From NCBI GenBank assembly GCA_002401525.1, contig NVTH01000005.1:28124-37699 (forward strand): a stretch of DNA of 9,576 bases. The letters run 5' to 3'. Position 1 is the stretch's first letter, and every line of letters starts with the position of its first letter. The DNA comes from Moraxellaceae bacterium (GTDB lineage Bacteria; Pseudomonadota; Gammaproteobacteria; Pseudomonadales; UBA3067). Below are positions 1 to 6,959 of this stretch, piece after piece. The notes under the pieces were generated by a model. It searched no databases, had not been told where the DNA came from, and saw nothing but the letters and a program-made list of their open reading frames with translations. The position numbers and the translations under genes are program-made.

Positions 1-106
1 TCCAATAGACAGCCGCAACCGCCGAGACCGACTACAATAATGATCGCGTACAATCGTGACAACGACAAGAGGCGACGTCACTAGCGCTTCACCTTCGACA
101 GAAAAC

Positions 107-111
107 AAGGA
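107..111 (+). promoter_or_regulatory. Ribosome binding site of the Nramp-like gene
   Basis: AAGGA lies six bases upstream of the ATG at 118, a near-ideal Shine-Dalgarno match and spacing. It supports 118 rather than the later in-frame ATG at 181 as the start. No convincing promoter was found: TACAAT occurs at 33-38 and 49-54 but neither has a good -35 partner. Confidence 0.7.
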
Positions 112-117
112 AGTTCC

Positions 118-1386
118 ATGAGCCCTCCCCCTGACTCAGGACAGGACAGTCCCAATAAAACGCCAACCAAGGCCTTTGCCATGGGCCCAGGAATTGTCAT
201 GGCCGCCACAGGCCTTGGCGCAGGGGACTTGGTGGCGGCAACCGTATCGGGCGCGAAATTTGGAGTGGTCATCTTGTGGGTCGCAGTACTGGGCGCAGTA
301 CTCAAGCTGGCGCTCAATGAAGGCTTAGCGCGCTGGCAGCTGGCCACCCAAACCTCTCTCATTACCGGTTGGATACAACATTTACCGACTTGGGTGCATT
401 GGTATTTTTTAGGTTATCTCGTGTTATGGAGTTTTCTCGTCGCTGCCGCAATCATGGCCGCTTGTGGCATCGCCGCTCATGCGTTATTTCCTCAACTTAG
501 CGTCGCCGCTTGGGGCATACTGCACTCCTTAACCAGTGCCGTGTTAGTTGGTTTTTTCAACTACCAATATTTTGAACGTTTAATGAAGCTGCTGATCGCG
601 CTTATGTTTGTGGTGGTGCTTTACGCCGCGTTCAAACTCCTCCCGCCGCTGGGGCTATTATTCAGTTCACTGTTAATCCCCACCATTCCAGAAAACTCAA
701 TTCAGTATTTGTTAGGGGTTATTGGAGGCGTCGGGGGCAGCGTCACTTTGCTTTGTTACGGCTATTGGATCAGTGAAAAAAATTGGCTTGGGGCAGACTA
801 TGTAAAAGTAGTGAGGACCGATTTAAGCATCGCTTATGCACTAACCGGCCTTTTTGCCGTCGCCATTATCATCATTGCAGCCCGGCTTCACCCGGACATG
901 GTAAAGGGCCCTGCGATTGTAGTGGCCATGGCTGACGAAGTAGGCAGAGCCATTGGCACATTTGGACGCTGGTGTTTTCTTTTAGGTTTTTGGGGCGCGG
1001 TATTTAGCTCGATGCTTGGGGTTTGGCAAGGGGTACCCTATCTATTTGAAGACTTAATGCAGCATAAAAAACCGCTTAATTTGAACGCCAAGGCCAACAC
1101 TCAACCATTCAAGTCTCGCAGTCGGTATTACGGTCTTTTTCTACTTTTTTTAACCCTCCCCCCCGCTTCGATGCTTTTATTAGGCAAGCCCGTTTGGCTT
1201 ATTATTGTCTATTCAGTAGCAGGGGCATTCTTTATGCCCTTCCTTGCGGTAACGTTGCTTTATATGACGAATAACAAGCAATGGATGGGAGACTTAAAAA
1301 GTGGAGGGCTCAGCAATATTTTTCTTGGAATTTCTCTAATCTTATTTATTTTATTACTAGCCAAAAAGTTTATTGGCTATTTTTGA
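118..1386 (+). CDS. Nramp-superfamily divalent-metal transporter-like membrane protein
   Basis: A 422-residue, very hydrophobic protein with about eleven predicted membrane segments, the size and layout of Nramp (MntH/SLC11) transporters, which move divalent metals into the cytoplasm across the inner membrane. The N-terminal segment (residues about 23-60: GPGIVMAATGLGAGDLVAAT, then a phase reading SGAKFGVVILWV) aligns by eye with Nramp TM1 and TM2. The metal-binding DPGN of canonical members is replaced by GAGD (34-37). Where TM6 normally carries the MPH motif there is a Gly-rich stretch GGVGGSVTLLCYGYW (203-217). This is therefore an Nramp relative whose substrate cannot be taken to be Mn2+ or Fe2+. 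The N-terminal 20 residues are a Pro/Asp/Thr-rich cytoplasmic tail. The start is supported by AAGGA six bases upstream. It converges on kpsS with only 10 bp between stop codons and has no evident functional tie to the capsule genes. Family confidence is high, substrate unknown. Confidence 0.85.
   Translation: MSPPPDSGQDSPNKTPTKAFAMGPGIVMAATGLGAGDLVAATVSGAKFGVVILWVAVLGAVLKLALNEGLARWQLATQTSLITGWIQHLPTWVHWYFLGYLVLWSFLVAAAIMAACGIAAHALFPQLSVAAWGILHSLTSAVLVGFFNYQYFERLMKLLIALMFVVVLYAAFKLLPPLGLLFSSLLIPTIPENSIQYLLGVIGGVGGSVTLLCYGYWISEKNWLGADYVKVVRTDLSIAYALTGLFAVAIIIIAARLHPDMVKGPAIVVAMADEVGRAIGTFGRWCFLLGFWGAVFSSMLGVWQGVPYLFEDLMQHKKPLNLNAKANTQPFKSRSRYYGLFLLFLTLPPASMLLLGKPVWLIIVYSVAGAFFMPFLAVTLLYMTNNKQWMGDLKSGGLSNIFLGISLILFILLLAKKFIGYF
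1358..1384 (+). terminator. Probable Rho-independent terminator at the 3' end of the Nramp-like gene
   Basis: A perfect 7-bp inverted repeat, TAGCCAA (1358-1364) and TTGGCTA (1373-1379), with an 8-base loop, is followed directly by TTTTT (1380-1384). It sits inside the last codons of the transporter gene, which ends at 1386. The stem is short with three G-C pairs, so strength is uncertain. On the minus strand no T-run follows the stem, so it would not serve kpsS in the same way. Confidence 0.55.
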
Positions 1387-1396
1387 TACTAGAACG

Positions 1397-2662
1397 CTAA
1401 TAATTCAACTGCTGATCGCTTTGAAGAGTTGTAGGCTCTAACGTCTGAAGGTTGGTTGCAGGTATCAAGCGTTTCACCGATTTAGAAATTATCTGTCGAC
1501 TCTCCAGATATGTCATCAAATGATCTAACGTCATCGTTTCGTTACTGTAGTAACTTCCGTTTATTTGGCCATGATCGAGTAAATAGGCTTTAAATCGATC
1601 CGAAAACTCCTGATCAAGAGGTTCAGGTGAATGCCAAAACTCCTGCAATTCTTTTCCGTCGGTCAACCCCTTCATGTCAAAAAAAGCATTTCCTAAAACC
1701 TTGACCGAGGCGCCGTGATAGAAAGCCTGTAGCGCCGTGGTACTGTTGATGGTGACCACACCTTCGCATTTTTTTAATAATGTCGGCAAATGTAAATCAT
1801 GCACATAGTCCACCTTGCCAAACAACTTCAACCTAGCCACCTCATCTCGAATATACCGACGATAATCGCAATGACCTCGATCCATGGGATGGTGCTTAAT
1901 CACCAGTCGCGCCGCAATATTCGCTTGTCGATATGAAGTCAGCACTTCGGTAATAAACTGCTCAATGGAATCAAAACGGGAATGATGCTCAAGTTGGGCA
2001 TCATTGTGGACTTGCAAAGGCACCAAGAAAAACGGTGTCTTCTTGATCTCCTCAAGAGAACTAAATTCAGTCATTCGATAAAGTATTTTACGGCACCCAG
2101 CCTTTAACCAACAATAAAGCTCGTAATAAGGGCTAAATGAACGGTGATGACGATAAAATCGATACTTCGAACCTGTAAGGCTACTTTTGACATAATATAA
2201 AATGGAAAAAGCAGCCCTACGATAAAAATTCCGGCTAATTTTAATCTCGTTTTTAGGATTATGCGAAGGCTTATAGAGGTCCACGTCTCCATGTTGGATT
2301 GGAGAATGACCGTTTACACCGCCCTCTTCAAGAGTAATATAATTCGGCCTGAGATATCCCTCTTCAAAAGCGTGATAACGCACACCTAGCTTTAAGCAAA
2401 CGGCTTTAGCACGCAGATGATAGCCCCGACAATCACCGTATACAAATAAGTGCTTAATTCGATGTAGTTTGACAAAAGAGTCGAGATAACAAGGCCAGTC
2501 TTCTAGAGATTGTGAAAAATCAAAAGAATTGGACGAAGAGGCAAATAAATCGTCGCCTCCATTGAAGTTTATTTTATAAACTGTTTCGCCTCTCTCTTCC
2601 AACCTTTGAGAGACACGCTTAAAGAAAGGGCCTAAAGGGCCTTGAAGTAAAAGAACTGCCAA
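1397..2662 (-). CDS. kpsS: KpsS, capsule linker beta-Kdo transferase
   Basis: A 421-residue member of the capsule synthesis family that includes E. coli KpsS, the CMP-Kdo-dependent enzyme that adds the first beta-Kdo to lyso-phosphatidylglycerol at the cytoplasmic face of the inner membrane. Recognisable blocks in order: LLLQGPLGPFF (4-14), KINFNGGD (30-37), VYGDCR (74-79), AFEEGYLRPNYITLEEGG (98-115), a basic segment YRFYRHHRSFSPYYE (167-181), LVIKHHPMDRGH (253-264), VDYVHDLHLPTLL (284-296), VVTINSTTALQAF (302-314) and a late KVLGNAFFDMKGL (321-333). All agree with my memory of E. coli KpsS, including order and spacing. The start is TTG, supported by AGGA six bases upstream; no ATG or GTG is available upstream in this frame before a stop. 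It follows kpsC after about 85 bp, the usual kpsC-kpsS order. The C-terminal tail of about 35 residues after the conserved core looks unconserved. Confidence 0.95.
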   Translation of the reverse strand: MAVLLLQGPLGPFFKRVSQRLEERGETVYKINFNGGDDLFASSSNSFDFSQSLEDWPCYLDSFVKLHRIKHLFVYGDCRGYHLRAKAVCLKLGVRYHAFEEGYLRPNYITLEEGGVNGHSPIQHGDVDLYKPSHNPKNEIKISRNFYRRAAFSILYYVKSSLTGSKYRFYRHHRSFSPYYELYCWLKAGCRKILYRMTEFSSLEEIKKTPFFLVPLQVHNDAQLEHHSRFDSIEQFITEVLTSYRQANIAARLVIKHHPMDRGHCDYRRYIRDEVARLKLFGKVDYVHDLHLPTLLKKCEGVVTINSTTALQAFYHGASVKVLGNAFFDMKGLTDGKELQEFWHSPEPLDQEFSDRFKAYLLDHGQINGSYYSNETMTLDHLMTYLESRQIISKSVKRLIPATNLQTLEPTTLQSDQQLNY

Positions 2663-2668
2663 GTTAAA

Positions 2669-2672
2669 TCCT
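2669..2672 (-). promoter_or_regulatory. Ribosome binding site that supports the TTG start of kpsS
   Basis: On the minus strand AGGA is followed by six bases and then the TTG at 2662-2660. Because the reading frame has no ATG or GTG upstream before an in-frame TAA, this site makes TTG the best start for kpsS. Confidence 0.6.
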
Positions 2673-2747
2673 ATCCGACTTCCAATACCAAATTATCACT
2701 TTGCTTTTCAAACTACTTCTTTCAAGTGATCAGAATCAAGCTGTCAA

Positions 2748-4796
2748 TCAACAAATCAGGGCTTCCCATAGATAACGAACCTTACGCACTTGCCGGCGCA
2801 TCCAATTAGGCTTGAGAAGAACGGTATTATCACGTTCCTGTATCAATTGATCAATTATTATCTCTGGCGTACTAAGTGTACGCGTATCCCAATTAACGTA
2901 TCTCGGATACAAAACCAACACACCGTACACAAGCTCTAGTAGACCTAACGTTCTTTTACGTCTGGAGAAAACATCAAGTGCATCATCTGTTAGGCCCCAG
3001 CCCGCGTAAAAAGGCAACCCAAAGGTACTAACAACAACGCCTCTAAGCAGCGCTTCAAAGCCAGATAAAGAACAAATAGTGCAAAGACGATCGATAAAAG
3101 AAAAGCACACCGTAATCGGCAGGTCTGTCACATAAGCGTCCGCCCATTGGAGCACGTCATGATCATCCAATTTCCCTAGACGGACTCCACTGTAGACATC
3201 AGGGTGCTCTTTATAAATGAGATAAGCATCAGGGAACCGCGCCCGCACAGCCCTAAGTAGTCCAAGATTAGTATTGATAGTCGCAGCACCAAATTGAATG
3301 GATAAATCCTCTTGAAATTGCCCAACCACCAATAATATTTCTTTTCCAACGGCAGCTTCTTTGTAACTATCAGCCAAACTAAGGTCCGAGGATTCAATAT
3401 TGTATTTAGTAATATTTGAATCGATCACCTGATCAAATAGACGCTGAGCCCTAGTCTTCTCAAATTCATTTAGCTCAATTTTATTTAGAATATCCTCCAA
3501 CCGGCTAGGCGCATGACCATTATAATAAATACCCACGTCATCGAGCACCAGAGAACAAGGCCGCCTAAGGTCAGCGCCCAACCCCACCGAACGAATAAAC
3601 CCATCCTCCATGCGCCAACAATCGTGTTCTTGATCAACGGGGCTGGTCTTCATCCCCCAATGCAATTCTTTAACGTTGCCAACGCCTCGAGTAGAAAAAC
3701 GAATTTTATTTGCCGAGGGACCTATAAAAGCAGGTAAAAAACTTCGTTTCCAGAGGCTTGTGGCAATGACACTCAATGCACTACAGGATTGCTTTCGCGC
3801 CATAATTTGAGCTTGCATCCACTCAAGAATTTCTTCGAATTCACAGAGACACTGTTTTTCAGGGTGCCAGTAAAGAGGATATTGAAAAACCGCCGCCGCA
3901 AACAGTTGGTGAAGAGACACAGGAGTTCGTTTAACCTCAAACCTCGCATGATCAATCGTTAAGCCTCTTTGAGCATAAAAAGGAATACCAAAACAATGTA
4001 CTGGTTTGCCATACCATAGCGCTTCAAAGCCTAATTGAGAGCTTACGGTTGCAACGCAACTGGCAACAGAAATTAACGCCTTAGGCAACACATCCTCAGA
4101 CAGCAGCCGGACACCGTCGGGAAGGGACTTAAAGCCGAAATAACCCCGCTTTTTTCCCAGCAACACATCCGGATGGGTTTTAATGACGACCAAACTACCT
4201 TTTGCCTTAGAAGTTCTACTTTGTTCAACTGCCCAATCTAGCATACGTGAGAAATCGGATTGTTCTGCTTGAGCACCAACAATGGAGCAATCGCCAAAGG
4301 TCTGATCGATCACTAGAATAATGTCATGATCTAGCTCGATGGATTCTTGCAACCAATCAGGGAATTCTTGACGGCACTGATTGTATTTACTAACACCAAG
4401 TTTTGTGCATTGCTGAATAGCGTTGGCAGATCGAACACCCATTTCAGACGTAAACCAGGGAGATTGATTTTCAAGCAAGTGATCTAGGTCAGAGGGGGTT
4501 GTACTGTCATAGTAGATCCCTCGTTCGTCTTTGATAAGGGAAAGGCGCTCTGCTTGCTTGGAGGGATGTTCAATATAAGCTATGAAGCCGTCCTCAAGGG
4601 TCCAGAACGCTACCTCCCCATCTTTCGCCAATTTTCTCGATGCTCGAGTATTAGGCTTGTTTCCCCAACCTACAAAAATGTCGGTTCGAGCAAAATCAAG
4701 ATCTTGCGAAAAGTGCATGTAAATCTTATTTACCTGTAACACCTTTGCAAGCTGTCGGTTATTCACGATGCCGCGAGAAAAAGTAATCAGTTTCAT
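2748..4796 (-). CDS. kpsC: KpsC, two-module beta-Kdo transferase
   Basis: About 682 residues with two tandem homologous GT-B-like modules, the architecture of KpsC, which extends the Kdo linker with alternating beta-2,4 and beta-2,7 linkages on the capsule lipid acceptor. Numbering here is from an upstream TTG (subtract 4 for the ATG start). Module 1 shows VGWGNKPNTRAS (46-57), TLEDGFI (70-76), GIYYDSTTPSDLDHLL (97-112), VIDQTFGDCSI (166-176), VIKTHPDV (208-215) and SQLGFEALWYGKPVHCFGIP (257-276). Module 2 repeats the set: HWGMKTS (383-389), RMEDGFIRSVGLG (399-411), LVLDDVGIYYNG (420-431), VVGQFQEDLSI (494-504), IYKEHPDV (531-538), SLSGFEALLRG (580-590) and FGLPFYAGWGLT (596-607). Start: ATG at 4796 with GAG 7 bases upstream, beginning at the first beta strand like E. 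coli KpsC; an in-frame TTG at 4808 would add four residues. Length is close to E. coli KpsC. It precedes kpsS and may share its transcript. Confidence 0.95.
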   Translation of the reverse strand: MKLITFSRGIVNNRQLAKVLQVNKIYMHFSQDLDFARTDIFVGWGNKPNTRASRKLAKDGEVAFWTLEDGFIAYIEHPSKQAERLSLIKDERGIYYDSTTPSDLDHLLENQSPWFTSEMGVRSANAIQQCTKLGVSKYNQCRQEFPDWLQESIELDHDIILVIDQTFGDCSIVGAQAEQSDFSRMLDWAVEQSRTSKAKGSLVVIKTHPDVLLGKKRGYFGFKSLPDGVRLLSEDVLPKALISVASCVATVSSQLGFEALWYGKPVHCFGIPFYAQRGLTIDHARFEVKRTPVSLHQLFAAAVFQYPLYWHPEKQCLCEFEEILEWMQAQIMARKQSCSALSVIATSLWKRSFLPAFIGPSANKIRFSTRGVGNVKELHWGMKTSPVDQEHDCWRMEDGFIRSVGLGADLRRPCSLVLDDVGIYYNGHAPSRLEDILNKIELNEFEKTRAQRLFDQVIDSNITKYNIESSDLSLADSYKEAAVGKEILLVVGQFQEDLSIQFGAATINTNLGLLRAVRARFPDAYLIYKEHPDVYSGVRLGKLDDHDVLQWADAYVTDLPITVCFSFIDRLCTICSLSGFEALLRGVVVSTFGLPFYAGWGLTDDALDVFSRRKRTLGLLELVYGVLVLYPRYVNWDTRTLSTPEIIIDQLIQERDNTVLLKPNWMRRQVRKVRYLWEALIC

Positions 4797-4808
4797 CGGA
4801 CTACTCAA

Positions 4809-5005
4809 ATTAGATTCGCCACTAAAACTTAATCCCCTACTGGCTTAACGTATAAAAAAGATGACATGGATTCGATTCACCAAAGTAAAAAAATTAATTA
4901 CAAACGCAACCCGCCGCACTATAAGTCACAACCCCTTTCTTAATTCCCTGTTACTAACTTACTGAAGAAGCCTAACAAAACATCCATAAATATCTCATGG
5001 CCAAA
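4809..5005. other. Intergenic stretch upstream of kpsC
   Basis: About 200 bp without a supported gene, between the 107-residue ORF and kpsC. It is AT-rich. On the minus strand TATAGT (plus coordinates 4918-4923) resembles a -10 box but the region 17-18 bases upstream (GAATTA or GGAATT) is a poor -35. I saw no strong hairpin with a T-run and no GGCGGTAG ops/JUMPstart core. It may hold a separate promoter for kpsC-kpsS at the boundary of the serotype cassette, but the sequence does not prove it. Confidence 0.4.
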
Positions 5006-5329
5006 TTATTCCACCCTTTTTAAGGACCTGTAACATGCAGTTCGAAAAATATCTTTCAAGAATATCACAGCATTAAGCCAGCTAAGTGAAAGATACCTTT
5101 TTCCATATGATTCTGTGATATTCTTATTAGAAACAGAACCATTCTTTGGCCCTAAGAAACTAAATCGTGTAGGCGAAAGAAGTTGGTTGGCATGTTGAGA
5201 ATAAAAATCATAAACCTGACACATTTCCTTGGCACCGATAGATACCCCTGAAATAAGCACCTCACCATAAAGACTTTTCGTCGCAACAGCCTCTTCCTCA
5301 ATCATTATTCGGTATTCACTACAGTTCAT
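5006..5329 (-). CDS. Unrecognised 107-residue protein in the capsule cassette
   Basis: I do not recognise this protein. It is 107 residues, with an acidic N-terminal helix-like stretch (IEEEAVATKS), a central short hydrophobic strand GEVLISGVSIG (22-32), a Pro/Gly loop with FSFLGPKNGS (56-65), and a C-terminal amphipathic hydrophobic/basic part (LSWLNAVIFLKDIF then CYRSLKRVE). No signal peptide or membrane segment is clear. Its ATG lies 11 bp inside the end of the preceding gene, whose own C-terminus looks natural, so this is not simply a frameshifted continuation of it. No clear Shine-Dalgarno is present; translation by coupling is possible. A second in-frame ATG lies eight codons in. It could be a small accessory protein, the remnant of a larger glycosyltransferase, or a spurious ORF. 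Its composition matches the AT-rich neighbours. Confidence 0.5.
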   Translation of the reverse strand: MNCSEYRIMIEEEAVATKSLYGEVLISGVSIGAKEMCQVYDFYSQHANQLLSPTRFSFLGPKNGSVSNKNITESYGKRYLSLSWLNAVIFLKDIFRTACYRSLKRVE

Positions 5330-5990
5330 AATAAGGTAAATAGGGCCTTAACAATGAGTTTTCGGAACAGTTGTAAAGCGAGATTCCTTTCGGCTTTAGC
5401 TCTTTATAGGAATTACGGATATTATGGATTTGCACACACGAAAAATCATCTATAGCATGGATTTTATCTTCTTTGTAGAATCGAGGCTTCTCTGGATCGT
5501 ACCGGAGATCAACACCACAAAGAAATATATTTTTTGCCCCTAAAAAGGAAGCAAGCTGTATCGCAAGCATTACAGTAGTACAGCCAAAATAAAACCCACG
5601 AGCCAAATCGAAACTAAAACCATCTCGCCCTAAAGAACGAACGGAACAAACTTCCCGAGTAAAATCAGAAGCGAAGTATCCCGATAATTCACGACGAACC
5701 ACCAACAGAGCATCGCTTCTTAAATTATCCTCCAATATCTTCATTTTCAGAGGGTCCTTAACAAACCTCAAATCACTTAAAACGTAATACTCCTCATAAA
5801 TCCCCGCCTCGGAAGAAAACAGAGCAGATCCATTTAAACCAACATAAACAGGATCCTTAAGCTTACTAAAATCCATATCATATAAAGAAGGTCCATTCCC
5901 GAGAATAACAATATCTCGACCTTGTTCCTTGGACTTCAATCGTTGGATTTTATTTTTCTTTATCCCACCCAAAATCTGCTGCATTAACAT
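5319..5990 (-). CDS. GT42/DUF115-like putative glycosyltransferase
   Basis: A 223-residue protein with a Rossmann-type nucleotide-binding start DIVILGNGPSLYDMDFSKL (26-44), a second loop VYVGLNGSALF (48-58), and the segment GCTTVMLAIQLASFLGAKNI (136-155) continuing FLCGVDLRY (156-164). It ends with LYNCSENSLLRPYLPYYEL. This order resembles both the GT42 sialyltransferase fold of Campylobacter CstI/CstII (GNGPSL, then an N/G loop, then a helix before LSGID, and a C-terminal C..NSLL) and the DUF115/MptE-like proteins often annotated in polysaccharide loci. It is shorter than CstII. A candidate catalytic His is at 178 or 189, unproven. The family resemblance is by eye; donor and acceptor are unknown, and no sialic acid synthesis genes are present in the window, so I do not call a sialyltransferase. 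It starts 3 bp after the stop of the upstream GT gene; AAAGG six bases before the ATG overlaps that stop, implying coupled translation. Confidence 0.75.
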   Translation of the reverse strand: MLMQQILGGIKKNKIQRLKSKEQGRDIVILGNGPSLYDMDFSKLKDPVYVGLNGSALFSSEAGIYEEYYVLSDLRFVKDPLKMKILEDNLRSDALLVVRRELSGYFASDFTREVCSVRSLGRDGFSFDLARGFYFGCTTVMLAIQLASFLGAKNIFLCGVDLRYDPEKPRFYKEDKIHAIDDFSCVQIHNIRNSYKELKPKGISLYNCSENSLLRPYLPYYEL

Positions 5991-5993
5991 ATC

Positions 5994-6959
5994 TTACCTT
6001 TCATAGTTCTCAACTAACAACGAAGCCAATCTACTGGGCATAAGATAACGTTTAAAATACTCCCTACTTTCTTGTTTCCTTTCCTCGACTTCAGAATCTT
6101 TCAATAAAGCTAAAAACTTTATCTTTTGCGCGCAATCAGCTTCAGACATCAAGTAAAAAGGAGGATTTTCTATCGAACGTATAGCCACTTTTAACATCTC
6201 AAACGAAAAAAAATCTGTATTATTAACCACAATATTACCAGCCGACAACCCTTCTAAAGAAATCTGATGAAAAGCCCCTGTTACAATCTCATCTATAGTT
6301 ACATCAAACAGCTGCCTATAAGCTAACAACTGTGCTTCGTGCATTTTTGACGGGGCTTTTAACCTAACGGCCCCTTTTATCACCTCATTTTCCAGAACGA
6401 GCATAAGAGTTTTGGAGGTCTTTTGGTTCCATCTTCCTCCCTTTCTAGTTTGAGCGGGGCTATATATTACTGACAAGGCATCCCGATTCAACTTCTCGAC
6501 AACCGGATTCAATTCATTTACGCTTGGTACGATATTGCAAATAGGAGTATATTCCTGATAATGCCTAGGTTGGTACTGAGCAACCACATAATAATCAGTA
6601 AACTCTAAATCCATTACACGACTTACATCAGCGAATAGAGGCCCCTCCCGCAATGGAGAATGAACATGAAAAATTAATTTCTTTCCACCAAACACCTTAT
6701 TAATCAAAACCACTAGCGCAGCGGAGATATAATTATGCACATGAACTACATTAGCCTCTGATAAGTAATGCTCTAAAAGCTCAATAGATTCAGAAGCTCC
6801 AGTAAAATGAAAGCTTCTCATTGTCATTTTCCCTCTTAAATCTCCGGGATAATCCTTTTCATAGAAATGAGTGGAAGAAACTCCTATCTGATTTAAATGA
6901 TAAGACATCCTCCCTGGGCTACCGGCCAAAGGAGTCCTTGATAAATGAACGACATTCAA
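5994..6959 (-). CDS. GT-B fold (GT4-like) glycosyltransferase
   Basis: About 321 residues from the preferred start. Features in order: first beta strand NVVHLSRTPLAGSPG (2-16) with the Gly-rich loop typical of GT-B enzymes, SEANVVHVHNY (68-77), LIFHVHSPLREGPLF (95-109), the linker ICNIVPSVNEL (140-150), then the C-terminal domain with VIYSPAQTRKGGRWNQK (164-180) and IVTGAFHQISLEGLSAGNIV (225-244). The last is the EX7E-type donor site, in which the first Glu is Gly (228) and the second is Glu236. It should transfer a nucleotide-activated sugar to the growing capsule chain at the cytoplasmic side; the sugar is unknown. Start: TTG at 6959-6957 forms TTGA with the upstream gene's TGA stop, with GAGGG ten bases before it, and begins exactly at the first strand. 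A GTG at 6995 would add twelve basic residues and has no Shine-Dalgarno. Homologues could decide. Confidence 0.8.
   Translation of the reverse strand: MNVVHLSRTPLAGSPGRMSYHLNQIGVSSTHFYEKDYPGDLRGKMTMRSFHFTGASESIELLEHYLSEANVVHVHNYISAALVVLINKVFGGKKLIFHVHSPLREGPLFADVSRVMDLEFTDYYVVAQYQPRHYQEYTPICNIVPSVNELNPVVEKLNRDALSVIYSPAQTRKGGRWNQKTSKTLMLVLENEVIKGAVRLKAPSKMHEAQLLAYRQLFDVTIDEIVTGAFHQISLEGLSAGNIVVNNTDFFSFEMLKVAIRSIENPPFYLMSEADCAQKIKFLALLKDSEVEERKQESREYFKRYLMPSRLASLLVENYER
5997..6001 (-). promoter_or_regulatory. Ribosome binding site of the GT42/DUF115-like gene
   Basis: AAAGG on the minus strand, six bases before the ATG at 5990, lies in the last codons of the upstream glycosyltransferase and abuts its TAA. 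This fixes 5990 as a good start and suggests that the two genes are translated as a coupled pair. Confidence 0.6.

Noticed and set aside
1..84. Possible tail of an upstream plus-strand gene
   Set aside because: One frame is open from base 1 to a TAG at 82-84 and another to a TAA at 38-40. Both are too short and featureless (Arg/Pro-rich) to support a gene or even to choose a frame.
4809..5005. ops/JUMPstart element or strong promoter for kpsC-kpsS
   Set aside because: No GGCGGTAG core is present and the only -10-like hexamer has no acceptable -35. I saw nothing that proves a promoter here.
5319..5370. Near-repeat NCSE at the end of one gene and start of the next
   Set aside because: NCSEN ends one protein region and NCSEY starts the next ORF 14 codons later, but the surrounding bases differ and the similarity is too short to be a duplication.
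5319..5990. Calling this gene a sialyltransferase
   Set aside because: The fold resemblance to GT42 is by eye only, and there are no sialic acid synthesis genes in the window; the DUF115/MptE family is an equally close alternative.
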